DNA of 64,000 nt from Clostridiaceae bacterium (GTDB lineage: Bacteria > Bacillota > Clostridia > Peptostreptococcales > Peptostreptococcaceae): contig CABIVQ010000007.1 of the NCBI GenBank assembly GCA_902362365.1, forward strand, positions 1-64,000, given 5' to 3'. Below are positions 27,669 to 36,470 of this stretch, one piece after another; position 1 is the first letter of the stretch; every line of letters starts with the position of its first letter. The notes below the pieces were generated by a model, which did not search any database, was not told where the DNA came from, and saw only the letters and a list, made by a program, of their open reading frames with translations. Position numbers and translations under genes: made by a program.

Positions 27669-27724
27669 GAGATGTAATATAAAGCTAAAAATATGAAGTT
27701 TTGATATAGCTATTTGAGGTGAGC

Positions 27725-27783
27725 AAATTATTCAATAAGTTTTATATTGTAAGAAAGTTTGTAGTTGTTATATAGTGCGAAGT
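27725..27783 (+). repeat. dispersed intergenic repeat, module-A-like
   Basis: AAATTATTCAATAAG...GAAAGTTTGTAGTTGTTATATAGTGCGAA. A close copy lies at 51900-51955. The core TTGTTATATAATGCGAA recurs in the 41-63 kb accessory region. Confidence 0.6.
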
Positions 27784-27831
27784 AAAAAATCCATACAACA
27801 TAAGATACTAGATGGATTTTTAGTATTAAAA

Positions 27832-27878
27832 AAGTGATGATTCTTAGATTAAAATATAAATACTAAGAATCATCACTT
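27832..27878. terminator. bidirectional terminator
   Basis: AAGTGATGATTCTTAG (27832-27847) pairs with 27863-27878, 16 bp. An additional ATCCAT...ATGGAT hairpin lies just before (27787-27829). It serves the convergent aminotransferase gene. Confidence 0.88.
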
Positions 27879-27897
27879 ATTTTTATATATTAAATAT

Positions 27898-29094
27898 TTA
27901 TTTTTTATTTAACTTTAAATAAGTCTCAAGTCCTTCTTTAAGTAAACGTGCAGCTTTTGATAAGTCATCAGAATTAAGAACATATGCAAGTCTTATTTCA
28001 TCAACACCAAGTCCAGGTGTCATATAAAATCCTTCTGCAGGGCATGGCATTACAGTTTCTCCATCTATATCAAAATCACTTAAAAGCCATTTAGTAAAAT
28101 GATCTGCATTTTCAACAGGAAGCTTTGCAACTATATAAAAAGCACCAGTTGGTTTTTCACATATAACACCAGGAACTTTTATAAGCTCATCATACAATAC
28201 ATCTCTTCTTTTTCTATATTCTTCATTAACATCTTTAAGATAAGAATTATCAGTATTATAAAGCTCTATTGCTCCTAGTTGCTCTAGCGTTGGAACAGAT
28301 AATCTTGCTTGGCATAATTTAAGTATAGCTTTGATATAATCTTTACTTTTAGAAGCAACACAACCTATTCTAGCACCACAAGCACTATAACGTTTAGAAA
28401 CGCTATCAACTATTATTACCCTATCTTTAACTTTTTCAATATTTCCTAAACTAGTATACTCACCTTCGTAAATAAACTCTCTATAAACTTCATCTGCTAT
28501 TATCCATAGATTATGCTCTATTGCAATGTCTGCTAGCATATTTATTTCTTCTTTAGTATAAACAACACCAGTTGGATTACCTGGATTAGAGAATAATATT
28601 GCTTTAGTTTTATTATCTATTTTAGAAACTATTTCTTCTTTATTTGGTAAATGGAATCCATTTTCTGCAAGAGTAGTTATAGGATTTATATTAACACCAA
28701 CTGACTTTGAGAAATTATAGTAGTTTGAATAAAAAGGCTCTGGTACTAAGATATTGTCACCATCATCACATATTGTAAGCATTGTAAAAAGTAAAGCCTC
28801 ACTACCACCATTAGTTATAATTATTTCATCATTATCAAATTGAATATTATAGTCTTCATAATATTTTTTTATAGATTCTATAAGTTCTGGCAAACCTTCA
28901 GATAAAGAATACTCTAAAATTTCTCCTTTAAATTCTCTTATAGCTTTATAAAAACCTTTAGGAGTTTTAATATCTGGTTGTCCTATATTTAGATGGTAAA
29001 CTTTTTTACCACTTTTTTTAGCTTTAGCTGAAAGTGTTAATAGTTCCATAATAGTTGAAGTTGGAACTGACTTTATTCTTTTTGATAAATTCAT
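27898..29094 (-). CDS. PLP-dependent class I/II aminotransferase
   Basis: 398 residues, aspartate-aminotransferase fold. Visible: LNIGQPDIKTP, NGGSEALLFTM, FSNPGNPTGVVY, IADEVYREFIYEG, PLP lysine K234 in SVSKRYSACGARIG, and the substrate Arg near FYMTPGLGVDEIRLAYVL. It transfers an amino group between an amino acid and a 2-oxo acid; aspartate or aromatic specificity cannot be told. ATG behind TAGGAGG. Monocistronic, divergent from the rhodanese gene. Confidence 0.9.
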   Translation of the reverse strand: MNLSKRIKSVPTSTIMELLTLSAKAKKSGKKVYHLNIGQPDIKTPKGFYKAIREFKGEILEYSLSEGLPELIESIKKYYEDYNIQFDNDEIIITNGGSEALLFTMLTICDDGDNILVPEPFYSNYYNFSKSVGVNINPITTLAENGFHLPNKEEIVSKIDNKTKAILFSNPGNPTGVVYTKEEINMLADIAIEHNLWIIADEVYREFIYEGEYTSLGNIEKVKDRVIIVDSVSKRYSACGARIGCVASKSKDYIKAILKLCQARLSVPTLEQLGAIELYNTDNSYLKDVNEEYRKRRDVLYDELIKVPGVICEKPTGAFYIVAKLPVENADHFTKWLLSDFDIDGETVMPCPAEGFYMTPGLGVDEIRLAYVLNSDDLSKAARLLKEGLETYLKLNKK

Positions 29095-29205
29095 TATGAT
29101 GTCCTCCTAAATATATAGCGTATTAATTTTAGAATCTCCATATCAAAAGTATAGTATGTTAAAAAAGGTGAAAAATAATAAAAATACATATTTAGGAGCA
29201 AAATT

Positions 29206-30042
29206 ATGAGTAATTTAGTAAATGTGAAATGGTTAATAGATAATTTAAATAATGAAAAATTAGTTATAGTTGATTGCAGATTTAATTTGATGGATAAAGA
29301 ATATGGTAAAAGAAGTTATGAAGAAGGTCATATAAAGGGTGCTAAAAGAGTTGATATAGAAAGAGAGTTATCAAGTGTTGTTAAAGTTCACGGCGGAAGA
29401 CATCCAATACCTTCAACTAATGAATTAAAAAATACTTTTGAGAATATTGGAATTAGTGATGATTCTATAGTCATATCTTATGATGAAGGTGACTTAGCAG
29501 GTGCATCAAGATTATGGTGGATTTTAAAATACTTAGGACATGACAAAGTATACGTACTTGATGGAGGATTAGAAGCTTACAAAGAAGCAGGTGGAGAAAT
29601 ATCTACTGAAAATACTAAATCAACAAAAGGAAATTTAAATATTAATGTTAAGGAAAATATGAAAGTAGATATGGAGTATGTTAAAGAAAGAATTAATAAC
29701 GAAAAAATTGCACTTGTAGATTCTAGAGAATATCAAAGATACATAGGTGAATTTGAGCCAGTAGATAAAAAGGCAGGTCATATACCTGGTGCATTAAACT
29801 TCTTTTGGATGGATATACTAAAAAAAGTAGACGGCAAATACTATTTAAAATCATTAAAAGAACTTAAAAAACAATTTTCTAACTTAAAGAACTACGATGA
29901 AGTTATAGTTTATTGTGGTTCTGGTATAACTGCATGTCCTAATAGTTTAGCGATTAGTGAAGCTGGAATTAACCACAAATTATATGCAGGGAGCTTTAGT
30001 GATTGGATAAGTTACGATGAAAATGAAGTAAATATTAAGTAA
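29206..30042 (+). CDS. two-domain rhodanese (thiosulfate/mercaptopyruvate sulfurtransferase)
   Basis: 278 residues with tandem rhodanese domains. The first is an inactive scaffold (LVIVDCRFNLMDKEYG...HIKGAKRVDIE, with DEGDLAGASR at the loop site). The second has the catalytic loop YC237GSGITAC and HIPGALNFFW. The CGSGxTA loop favours sulfurtransferase on mercaptopyruvate or thiosulfate. SD is AGGAG; a terminator follows directly. Confidence 0.88.
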   Translation: MSNLVNVKWLIDNLNNEKLVIVDCRFNLMDKEYGKRSYEEGHIKGAKRVDIERELSSVVKVHGGRHPIPSTNELKNTFENIGISDDSIVISYDEGDLAGASRLWWILKYLGHDKVYVLDGGLEAYKEAGGEISTENTKSTKGNLNINVKENMKVDMEYVKERINNEKIALVDSREYQRYIGEFEPVDKKAGHIPGALNFFWMDILKKVDGKYYLKSLKELKKQFSNLKNYDEVIVYCGSGITACPNSLAISEAGINHKLYAGSFSDWISYDENEVNIK

Positions 30043-30052
30043 ACCTTCCTCT

Positions 30053-30085
30053 AATAGGCGTTGGCTAGTTCAACGCTTATTTTTG
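30053..30085 (+). terminator. terminator after the rhodanese gene
   Basis: AATAGGCGTTG (30053-30063) pairs with CAACGCTTATT (30071-30081), one G-U pair, then T-rich sequence. Confidence 0.88.
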
Positions 30086-30119
30086 TGCTTTTTAATCTAA
30101 ATAATGATGAGGTTTTAAA

Positions 30120-30248
30120 ATGTCAAAAGAACAAAAATTTCAACTTAGAAATAAAAATATTCTTGAAGTATCTGAAAAAATAAATTTCCATCTATTTTGT
30201 CCTAAATGCAAAAAAGAAACTATAATCAATGTAAAATTAGTAAATTAG
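30120..30248 (+). pseudogene. remnant of a Cys-rich KTR protein
   Basis: 42 codons. The end (LFCPKCKKETIINVK) matches residues ~31-45 of the intact Cys-rich KTR protein at 41256 nearly exactly. The first half (MSKEQKFQLRNKNILEVSEK) does not match and lacks the first CxxC pair. It is therefore a chimeric or decayed copy with only one zinc knuckle. The SD is weak. Confidence 0.65.
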
Positions 30249-30260
30249 TATTAAAACTAT

Positions 30261-30316
30261 AAAAAGATTGCATACACAACTAAATCATTATATAATATTC
30301 GATATGCAATTTTTTA
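30261..30316 (+). terminator. long-loop terminator
   Basis: AAAAAGATTGCATA (30261-30274) pairs with TATGCAATTTTTT (30303-30315) across a 28-base AT loop. Confidence 0.6.
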
Positions 30317-30464
30317 AATTATATAAGTTTAGTCAATAATCAAGATGGTATAAACCAAGAAGAATTATCTAAAAGGTAAGTATATAAAAGTACTCCTGTT
30401 AGATCAATAAAAAGCTATAAAAAGAAAGATATGCATAAATCAGAATACAATACAGGAGGACTTC

Positions 30465-31835
30465 ATGAGCAATAATCAACAAGTTTTAGGTACAGAACCT
30501 GTAGGAAAATTACTTTTAAAATACTCTCTGCCAGCGATAATTGGTATGATGGTAAACGGGCTGTACAATGTGGTAGATAGAATATTTATAGGTAATATGC
30601 CAGGAGTTGGACCACTTGCCATAACTGGTCTAGGTGTTACAATGCCTATAATGACTATAATAATGGCATTTGGTATGCTTATCGGTATAGGTACAGCTAC
30701 TAATATTTCTATAAAATTAGGACAAGGACAAAAAGAAGAAGCAGAAAAATTTCTAGGTAATTCAATTACATTATCAATAATAGTTGGATTAACACTAATG
30801 ATAGTTGGATTAATATTTGGAAATCAAATACTTCAATTATTTGGAGCCAGCGAAGGTAGTTTACAATATGCAAAAGCATATATTAATGTAATATTACTAG
30901 GATGTGTATGTAACCTAATAGGATTTGTTTTTAACAGTACTATTAGAGGTGATGGTAATCCAAAACTTTCTGCAACAATAATGGTTGTAGGATGTGGGTT
31001 AAATATAATCTTAGACGCTTTATTTATATTTGTATTAAATTTTGGAATAAAAGGTGCTGCATTAGCAACTATTATATCTCAGTGTGTTACAGCTGTTTGG
31101 GGATCAACTTATTACACAAAAGGAAAATCAAATTTAAAATTACGTAAATCTAATTTAAAATTAAATAAATCATTAGTATTTACAATAGCTGCAATAGGAT
31201 CAGCTCCATTTGCTATGCAATTAGCAGCAAGTTGTGTTCAAGTAATAAGTAATAACGCACTTAGAACTTATGGTGGAGATTTAGCTATAGGTGCTATGGC
31301 TACTATAAACTCTATAATAATGATGGTAGGAATGCCGATAGTAGGTATAAGTCAAGGAGCTCAGCCTATAATCGGATTCAACTATGGATGTAAAAAATAT
31401 GATAGAGTGGAAGAAACTCTTAAATTAGCTACAATAACTGCTACTATAGGATTAACTGTAGGTTGGCTTATTGTACAATTATATCCAGAGCCAATAGTAA
31501 GTATGTTTAATAGTGATGCCAAGCTTGTAAGTATATCAGTAGATGGAATAAGAAAATATTTATCCATGATGCCTTTAATAGGAATCTCTATGATTGGATC
31601 GAACTATATTCAATCAATTGGTAATGCAAAGCAATCAATGTTTTTAAGTTTACTTAGACAGGTAATCTTATTAGTTCCTATGATGCTTATTTTACCAAGA
31701 TTCTTCGGATTAAATGGTGTTTGGTTCTCTCAACCAGTAGCAGATGTAATTTCTTGCATAGTAACATATATAATAGTTAGAAAAGAAGTTAAATCTCATA
31801 AAATTGAAGATACAGATGCAAAAAATGTAGCTTAA
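30465..31835 (+). CDS. MATE-family efflux transporter
   Basis: 456 residues with twelve predicted membrane segments in two repeats. The start EPVGKLLLKYSLPAIIGMMVNGLYNVVDRIFIG and GDLAIGAMATINSIIMMVGMPIVGISQGAQPIIGFNYG are typical of the MepA/NorM class, which exports cationic drugs in exchange for Na+ or H+. SD is CAGGAGG. Stand-alone with its own terminator; substrate unknown. Confidence 0.9.
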   Translation: MSNNQQVLGTEPVGKLLLKYSLPAIIGMMVNGLYNVVDRIFIGNMPGVGPLAITGLGVTMPIMTIIMAFGMLIGIGTATNISIKLGQGQKEEAEKFLGNSITLSIIVGLTLMIVGLIFGNQILQLFGASEGSLQYAKAYINVILLGCVCNLIGFVFNSTIRGDGNPKLSATIMVVGCGLNIILDALFIFVLNFGIKGAALATIISQCVTAVWGSTYYTKGKSNLKLRKSNLKLNKSLVFTIAAIGSAPFAMQLAASCVQVISNNALRTYGGDLAIGAMATINSIIMMVGMPIVGISQGAQPIIGFNYGCKKYDRVEETLKLATITATIGLTVGWLIVQLYPEPIVSMFNSDAKLVSISVDGIRKYLSMMPLIGISMIGSNYIQSIGNAKQSMFLSLLRQVILLVPMMLILPRFFGLNGVWFSQPVADVISCIVTYIIVRKEVKSHKIEDTDAKNVA

Positions 31836-31847
31836 TTTATAATTAAT

Positions 31848-31884
31848 AAAAGGTAGTATCAAATTTTGATACTGCCTTTTATTA
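31848..31884 (+). terminator. terminator after the MATE gene
   Basis: AAAAGGTAGTATC (31848-31860) pairs with GATACTGCCTTTT (31868-31880). Confidence 0.9.
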
Positions 31885-31931
31885 TTCTATTACACTATTT
31901 CAAAAATACCTCATTACCTTTTCTCATCTTA

Positions 31932-32030
31932 TCAATAATATTCTACACCAAATGTGCAGTTTTTCATATATTCATAACACTCCACGCACTCATCAGCATG
32001 ATGTTCTAGTAAGTTATAATGATCTATCAA
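31932..32030 (-). CDS. possible small Cys-rich ORF
   Basis: Minus-strand frame of 32 codons reading LIDHYNLLEHHADECVECYEYMKNCTFGVEYY. It contains His and Cys spaced like a metal site (HH...CVEC...C). The only start is TTG, 12 bases after AAAGGAAA. It could be a genuine small metal-binding peptide or the end of a lost gene. Confidence 0.3.
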   Translation of the reverse strand: MIDHYNLLEHHADECVECYEYMKNCTFGVEYY

Positions 32031-32162
32031 TGTTTCAGTAACTTTCCTTTAAGTTAAAGCTAAGTCTAAGAACTTGTTTACTGAAGTCACATCTATTTTC
32101 AGTCTGAGCGTGATAAAACAATTTTTATAAAATCTTACAAATGATTTGGAAAGGAGGATTTT

Positions 32163-32333
32163 ATGAACCAGACTGACATTCCTATGGTTGAAGAAGCCTA
32201 TCAAGCATTTAAACTAGTATTAGAAAATCGCTCGAAAAGCCATAGAATAAGACTATACGATCATTTAAGAATACTTAAAAAGGTAATCAGAAATTTATAC
32301 TATGTTTGTTTATTGTTTAATATAAATAAATGA
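32163..32333 (+). CDS. 56-residue protein of unknown function
   Basis: ATG is preceded by the strong SD AAAGGAGG. The product (MNQTDIPMVEEAYQAFKLV...RIRLYDHLRILKKVIRNLYYVCLLFNINK) has an amphipathic helical front, a basic middle and a hydrophobic end. No family recognised. It lies alone between the MATE and threonine dehydratase genes. Confidence 0.5.
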   Translation: MNQTDIPMVEEAYQAFKLVLENRSKSHRIRLYDHLRILKKVIRNLYYVCLLFNINK

Positions 32334-32449
32334 CATTTTCTTATTAATATATTAATTAGATTATTGGAAAACATATTATTATGATAAAAACATTATTAAA
32401 AATAAAAAAGGTAAATCTACTTATTATATAAACAGCTAGGAGTGAAAAT

Positions 32450-33658
32450 ATGACAAAAGTTACATTAAAAGACGTTCAAGAAGCTAAAAAAACAATAAAA
32501 GGCATAGTTAAAAAAACAGATATACTTGAGAGTGTAAAACTAAGTGATATGACAAATGCAAATGTATACTTTAAATGCGAAAACTTACAAAAAACAGGTT
32601 CTTTTAAAGTTAGAGGCGCATGCAATAAAATAGCAAATCTTACAGATGAAGAAAAGTCAAATGGAGTTATTGCATCTAGTGCAGGTAACCATGCCCAAGG
32701 TGTAGCGTTAGGAGCAAAAATGAATGGAATAGATGCAACAATAGTAATGCCTGCAACAGCACCTTTATCAAAAGTAACAGCAACTAAAGGTTATGGAGCA
32801 AAAGTTGTACTAGAAGGTGTAGTGTACGATGATGCTTATGCAAAAGCTGTAGAAATACAAAAAGAAACAGGAGCAACATTCCTACATCCATTTAATGATA
32901 AATATGTTATAGCAGGTCAAGGTACTATTGGTCTTGAAATATTTGAGCAAATGGATCATAATGTTGATACAATATTATGTCCAATTGGTGGTGGAGGACT
33001 TATTGCAGGAGTTGCAGTAGCTGCAAAATCACTTAATCCAAATATAAAAATAGTAGGAGTACAAACTGCAAATATTCCTTCAATGCATGAATCTATGAAG
33101 CATGGCAAGGTTACAACAGCTTTTAAATCAACTACAGTTGCAGATGGTATAGCAGTTAAAACTCCTGGAGATATAACTTTTTATATAATAAAAGAATTAG
33201 TTGATGAAGTTGTTTTAGTTGAAGAAGATGAAATAGCAGAAGGTTTATTATTCTTAATGGAAAATCAAAAAGTTATAGCAGAAGGTTCTGGAGCAGTTAC
33301 TACTGCTGCGTTATTAAGTGAAAAATATAAACCTAAAACAAATGAAAATGTTGTTTGTATAATATCTGGTGGTAATATAGATGTTAATACATTAAGTAAA
33401 ATAATTTTAGCTGGATTAACTAAGAGTGGTAGACGTTTTACATTTTATACAAATATCAAAGCTCAACCAGGTGGTCTAGCAGAATTAAGTAAGATAATAA
33501 CTGGTCTTGATGGAAATTTAATATCAGTTAACTTATCTGCAGAAGGAGTAATTGGTAAATTAGATGCGAAGATGGTTATTGAGACATTTAACCATGAACA
33601 TATAGAAAAAATTAAAAATGCCGTAAAAGAAGCTGGTTTTGAAATGGTAGAAGTATAG
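32450..33658 (+). CDS. threonine ammonia-lyase (threonine dehydratase)
   Basis: 402 residues. Fold-type II PLP enzyme that deaminates threonine to 2-oxobutanoate. PLP lysine K53 lies in GSFKVRGA; other marks are SAGNHAQGVA, the PLP phosphate loop GGGGLIAG, and ISGGNID. The ~80-residue C-terminal ACT-like domain (RRFTFYTNIKAQPGGLAELSKIITGLDGNLI) marks the TdcB/IlvA short form, often controlled by nucleotides or amino acids. No biosynthetic ilv genes surround it, favouring a catabolic role. SD is TAGGAG. Confidence 0.92.
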   Translation: MTKVTLKDVQEAKKTIKGIVKKTDILESVKLSDMTNANVYFKCENLQKTGSFKVRGACNKIANLTDEEKSNGVIASSAGNHAQGVALGAKMNGIDATIVMPATAPLSKVTATKGYGAKVVLEGVVYDDAYAKAVEIQKETGATFLHPFNDKYVIAGQGTIGLEIFEQMDHNVDTILCPIGGGGLIAGVAVAAKSLNPNIKIVGVQTANIPSMHESMKHGKVTTAFKSTTVADGIAVKTPGDITFYIIKELVDEVVLVEEDEIAEGLLFLMENQKVIAEGSGAVTTAALLSEKYKPKTNENVVCIISGGNIDVNTLSKIILAGLTKSGRRFTFYTNIKAQPGGLAELSKIITGLDGNLISVNLSAEGVIGKLDAKMVIETFNHEHIEKIKNAVKEAGFEMVEV

Positions 33659-33664
33659 AAAGTT

Positions 33665-33698
33665 ATAGGGAGGACTTAGGTTCTCCCTTTTATATTTT
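33665..33698 (+). terminator. terminator after threonine dehydratase
   Basis: AGGGAG (33667-33672) pairs with CTCCCT (33683-33688), followed by TTTATATTTT. Confidence 0.7.
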
Positions 33699-33816
33699 GT
33701 GCAAATTATGATTGAAGTAAGAACATTTTTCTATGGTATGTGTATACTTACCTTTGGGCAATTTAGCGTTACACTATAGACAATGTTATAGTTTCAAATA
33801 TATTAAAAATAACTAA

Positions 33817-33848
33817 TATAACATTAATCCATATTTATATAACATTTA
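33817..33848. promoter_or_regulatory. candidate AraC operator, permease side
   Basis: Two TATAACATT half-sites 21 bases apart (33817 and ~33838), separated by a segment containing ATCCATAT. The block is repeated at 36338-36370 in front of the AraC gene. The spacing of two helical turns suits an AraC dimer. Confidence 0.6.
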
Positions 33849-33979
33849 ATTATTCTTTTAATCTAAAAAAATCATTAAAATAAGTGTATAATCATTGATT
33901 ATAGATGAAGATTATATTAAAAATTTAAAGTTAAAGAAAACATTTTCTTGTGTGTTTTATAATTTATGGGGGGATTATT

Positions 33980-35370
33980 ATGGATAAAGTTACAGCAAAA
34001 GAGAAATATTCCTATGGGATTGGCGCCTTTGGAAAAGATATGGTATATGCAGTGGTTGCAACCTACTTAATGATATTTTTTACTGATGAAGTTGGTATAT
34101 CTTCTGCCTTCGTAGGTGGATTATTCTTCTTCTCTAGATTTTGGGATGCAATTAATGATCCAATCATGGGACTAATAGTCGATAATACAAAAACTAAATG
34201 GGGAAAATTTAGACCGTGGATATTAATTGGTACTTTAGTTAATGCAGTTGTGTTAGTTTTTTTATTCTTAAATCCATCTAATTTCTTAGAAGGAAAAATG
34301 GTTTATGTATATTGCTCTATCGCATATATACTATGGGGAATGACTTATACAATTATGGATATACCTTACTGGTCTATGATACCTTCTTTCTCAAGTAATC
34401 CAGATGAAAGAGATAAAATAGCAGTTATACCAAGAATATTTGCTACACTTGGGGGGCTACAGTAAATACTTTTGGTTTAATGTTAATAGCATTACTTGGT
34501 GTATCAAGTAAGTCTCAAGGTTACTTCAGATTAGGTGTTGGAATTGCAATAATATTTGTAATATCTACTTTAATAACAGTGTTTAATGTAAAGGAAAAAA
34601 ATGTTGTTGAAAATAATGAAAAGATAAAATTATCAGAAGTAATAACTATACTTACTAAAAATGACCAATTAGGAGTAATAATTATTTCTGTAGTTATTTT
34701 CCAAGTTGCACAATTTTTATATAGTGGTTTTCTAGTTTACTTCTTTACATATGCAGTAAAAGACTTAAACTTTTATGCTACATTTGTGGCTCTTGGTACA
34801 GTAACTCAAGTATGTGCTCTAGTGTTATTCCCTAAATTATCTCAAATAGTAGATAGAAAACATGTTTATACTATAGCTTGCGCCCTAACAGTAGTTGGAT
34901 TTGCAGGAATGTTTATGTTTAGTGGTTTTGACAGTAATTTATTACTTTGTATTGCTGGTATATTCTATAACTTAGGTGTTGGTTTATTAAATGCATCTGT
35001 AACAGTTATGATATCTAATGCTGTTGATTATGGAGAGTATAAAATAGGAAAAAGAAGTGAAAGTATAATATTCTCTGCTCAAACATTTATAGTTAAATTC
35101 TCTACAGCGTTTAGTGGATTAATAATCGGATTTGGTCTTACTTTAATAAAATATGTTCCAAATGCTGTGCAAACTGATTCTACAATCATGGGTATGAAAC
35201 TTATTATGTTCTTATTACCTGCTATATTAATGGTTATATGTGGAGTTATGTATGCTAAATTCTATAAATTAAATGGAGATTATTATTTGAATATAATGGA
35301 AGAATTAGAAGTAAGAAGAAGTTCTATATCTAAAAAATCATCAGATTCTGATATTAAAGAATTAATTTAA
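33980..35370 (+). pseudogene. GPH-family sugar:cation symporter, one-base frameshift
   Basis: The first part (MDKVTAKEKYSYGIGAFGKDMVYAVVATYLMIFFTDEVG ... NDPIMGLIVDNTKTKWGKFRPWILIG) and the second (NTFGLMLIALLGV ... LPAILMVICGVMYAKFY) are the two halves of a melibiose/glycoside permease of ~463 residues. The frame breaks in a G6 run (34451-34456): one G more would read ATLGGATVNTFGLM. Start is the ATG at 33980 after GGGGGG. With the GH36 gene downstream it would import raffinose or melibiose. A sequencing error or slippage variation is possible. Confidence 0.85.
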
Positions 35371-35454
35371 TTAAAAAAGTAGCTTTCAATCAAGAAGCTA
35401 CCTTTTTATTTATATTTGTATAAATTACTTAGTTTTATGCATGAACCTTTATTT

Positions 35455-36306
35455 CTATAACAATAGTTCCCTATATAGCTTAGGGCTTACCCCCTTACTC
35501 TTCTTAAATATCTTAGAAAAAGTGAGTTGATCCTCATATCCAACTTGTCTTGCTACATCCCCTATGGATAATTGTAAATTAGTTAATAAATTACAAGCCT
35601 TCTCCATCTTAAGTGAGAGTAAATATTCCTGTGGAGAAATACCTATTTTTTTAGTAAATAAATTTGAAAAATAACTTCTATTTAATCCCACATAATTTGC
35701 AATATCAGTCACTTTTATATTATTAGAATAATTATTATTAATAAAATCAATAGATATATTTATATATTCATCAACTTGAGTATTAGAATTTTCTTTATCC
35801 ATGTATTTATTATTTTCTATTAGATTCCCTATAAATAAATACAACAATCCATATATTTTTAATCTATTAGAATTATTCATAATATTTAGAGATAATATCT
35901 CTAGTATATATTTTTTTAATGAACTATCTTTTTCATATTTGAATATATGATTATTTTCATCTAAATTAGCGTATTTTAAATAAGTTTCAGCTTTTATACC
36001 ATTGAATCCAATCCACATGTAAATCCATGGATCTTTATCATCTGCTTTATAATAAGTCTCTTCTCCTGGCTTTATTAAAAAACCATCCTTTTTACCTAAT
36101 TTATATGTCTTATTGTTAACTGTAAACTCCCCTTTTCCATCTAATATATAATGAATTATAAAATGATCCCTAGTTTCTGGACCAAAACTATAAGATGGAT
36201 TACAGTTTTCAATACCACTATGACATAAAAATAAATCTAGAGCTTGACTTTGTTTTGGCTCTAAGTAAGCTACTGATTCAGTTTCTACAAATTTATATTT
36301 ACCCAT
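35455..36306 (-). CDS. AraC-family regulator of the galactoside/sucrose operon
   Basis: 283 residues. N-terminal cupin effector domain (RDHFIIHYILDGKGEFTVNNKTYKLGKKDGFLIKPGE). C-terminal double helix-turn-helix (IKVTDIANYVGLNRSYFSNLFTKKIGISPQEYLLSLKMEKACNLL ... SIGDVARQVGYEDQLTFSKIFKKSKGVSPKLYRE). This is the MsmR/RafR type that activates alpha-galactoside genes. Its gene lies between the permease and alpha-galactosidase genes on the opposite strand, with operator-like blocks on both sides. ATG after AAGGGGAG. Confidence 0.9.
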   Translation of the reverse strand: MGKYKFVETESVAYLEPKQSQALDLFLCHSGIENCNPSYSFGPETRDHFIIHYILDGKGEFTVNNKTYKLGKKDGFLIKPGEETYYKADDKDPWIYMWIGFNGIKAETYLKYANLDENNHIFKYEKDSSLKKYILEILSLNIMNNSNRLKIYGLLYLFIGNLIENNKYMDKENSNTQVDEYINISIDFINNNYSNNIKVTDIANYVGLNRSYFSNLFTKKIGISPQEYLLSLKMEKACNLLTNLQLSIGDVARQVGYEDQLTFSKIFKKSKGVSPKLYRELLL

Positions 36307-36337
36307 TTGTCTCCCCTTCTTTGATTTCTATAATAAA

Positions 36338-36370
36338 TATAACATTTATCCATATACTTGTAACATTTAT
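36338..36370. promoter_or_regulatory. candidate AraC operator, alpha-galactosidase side
   Basis: TATAACATTTATCCATAT (36338-) and TGTAACATTTAT (to 36370) repeat the block at 33817 at most positions. It lies between the divergent regulator and GH36 genes. Confidence 0.6.
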
Positions 36371-36470
36371 ATATTTTAGCATACCTCATAAAATAGTAAA
36401 CTATTTTTTATAGAATTTGAAATAAGAGTTTTATTACTTAATATATAATTCATTTAAATTGGGAGGTTGT

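Noticed and set aside
32334..32449. T-box or riboswitch before threonine dehydratase
   Set aside because: No conserved T-box sequence or terminator/antiterminator pair seen.
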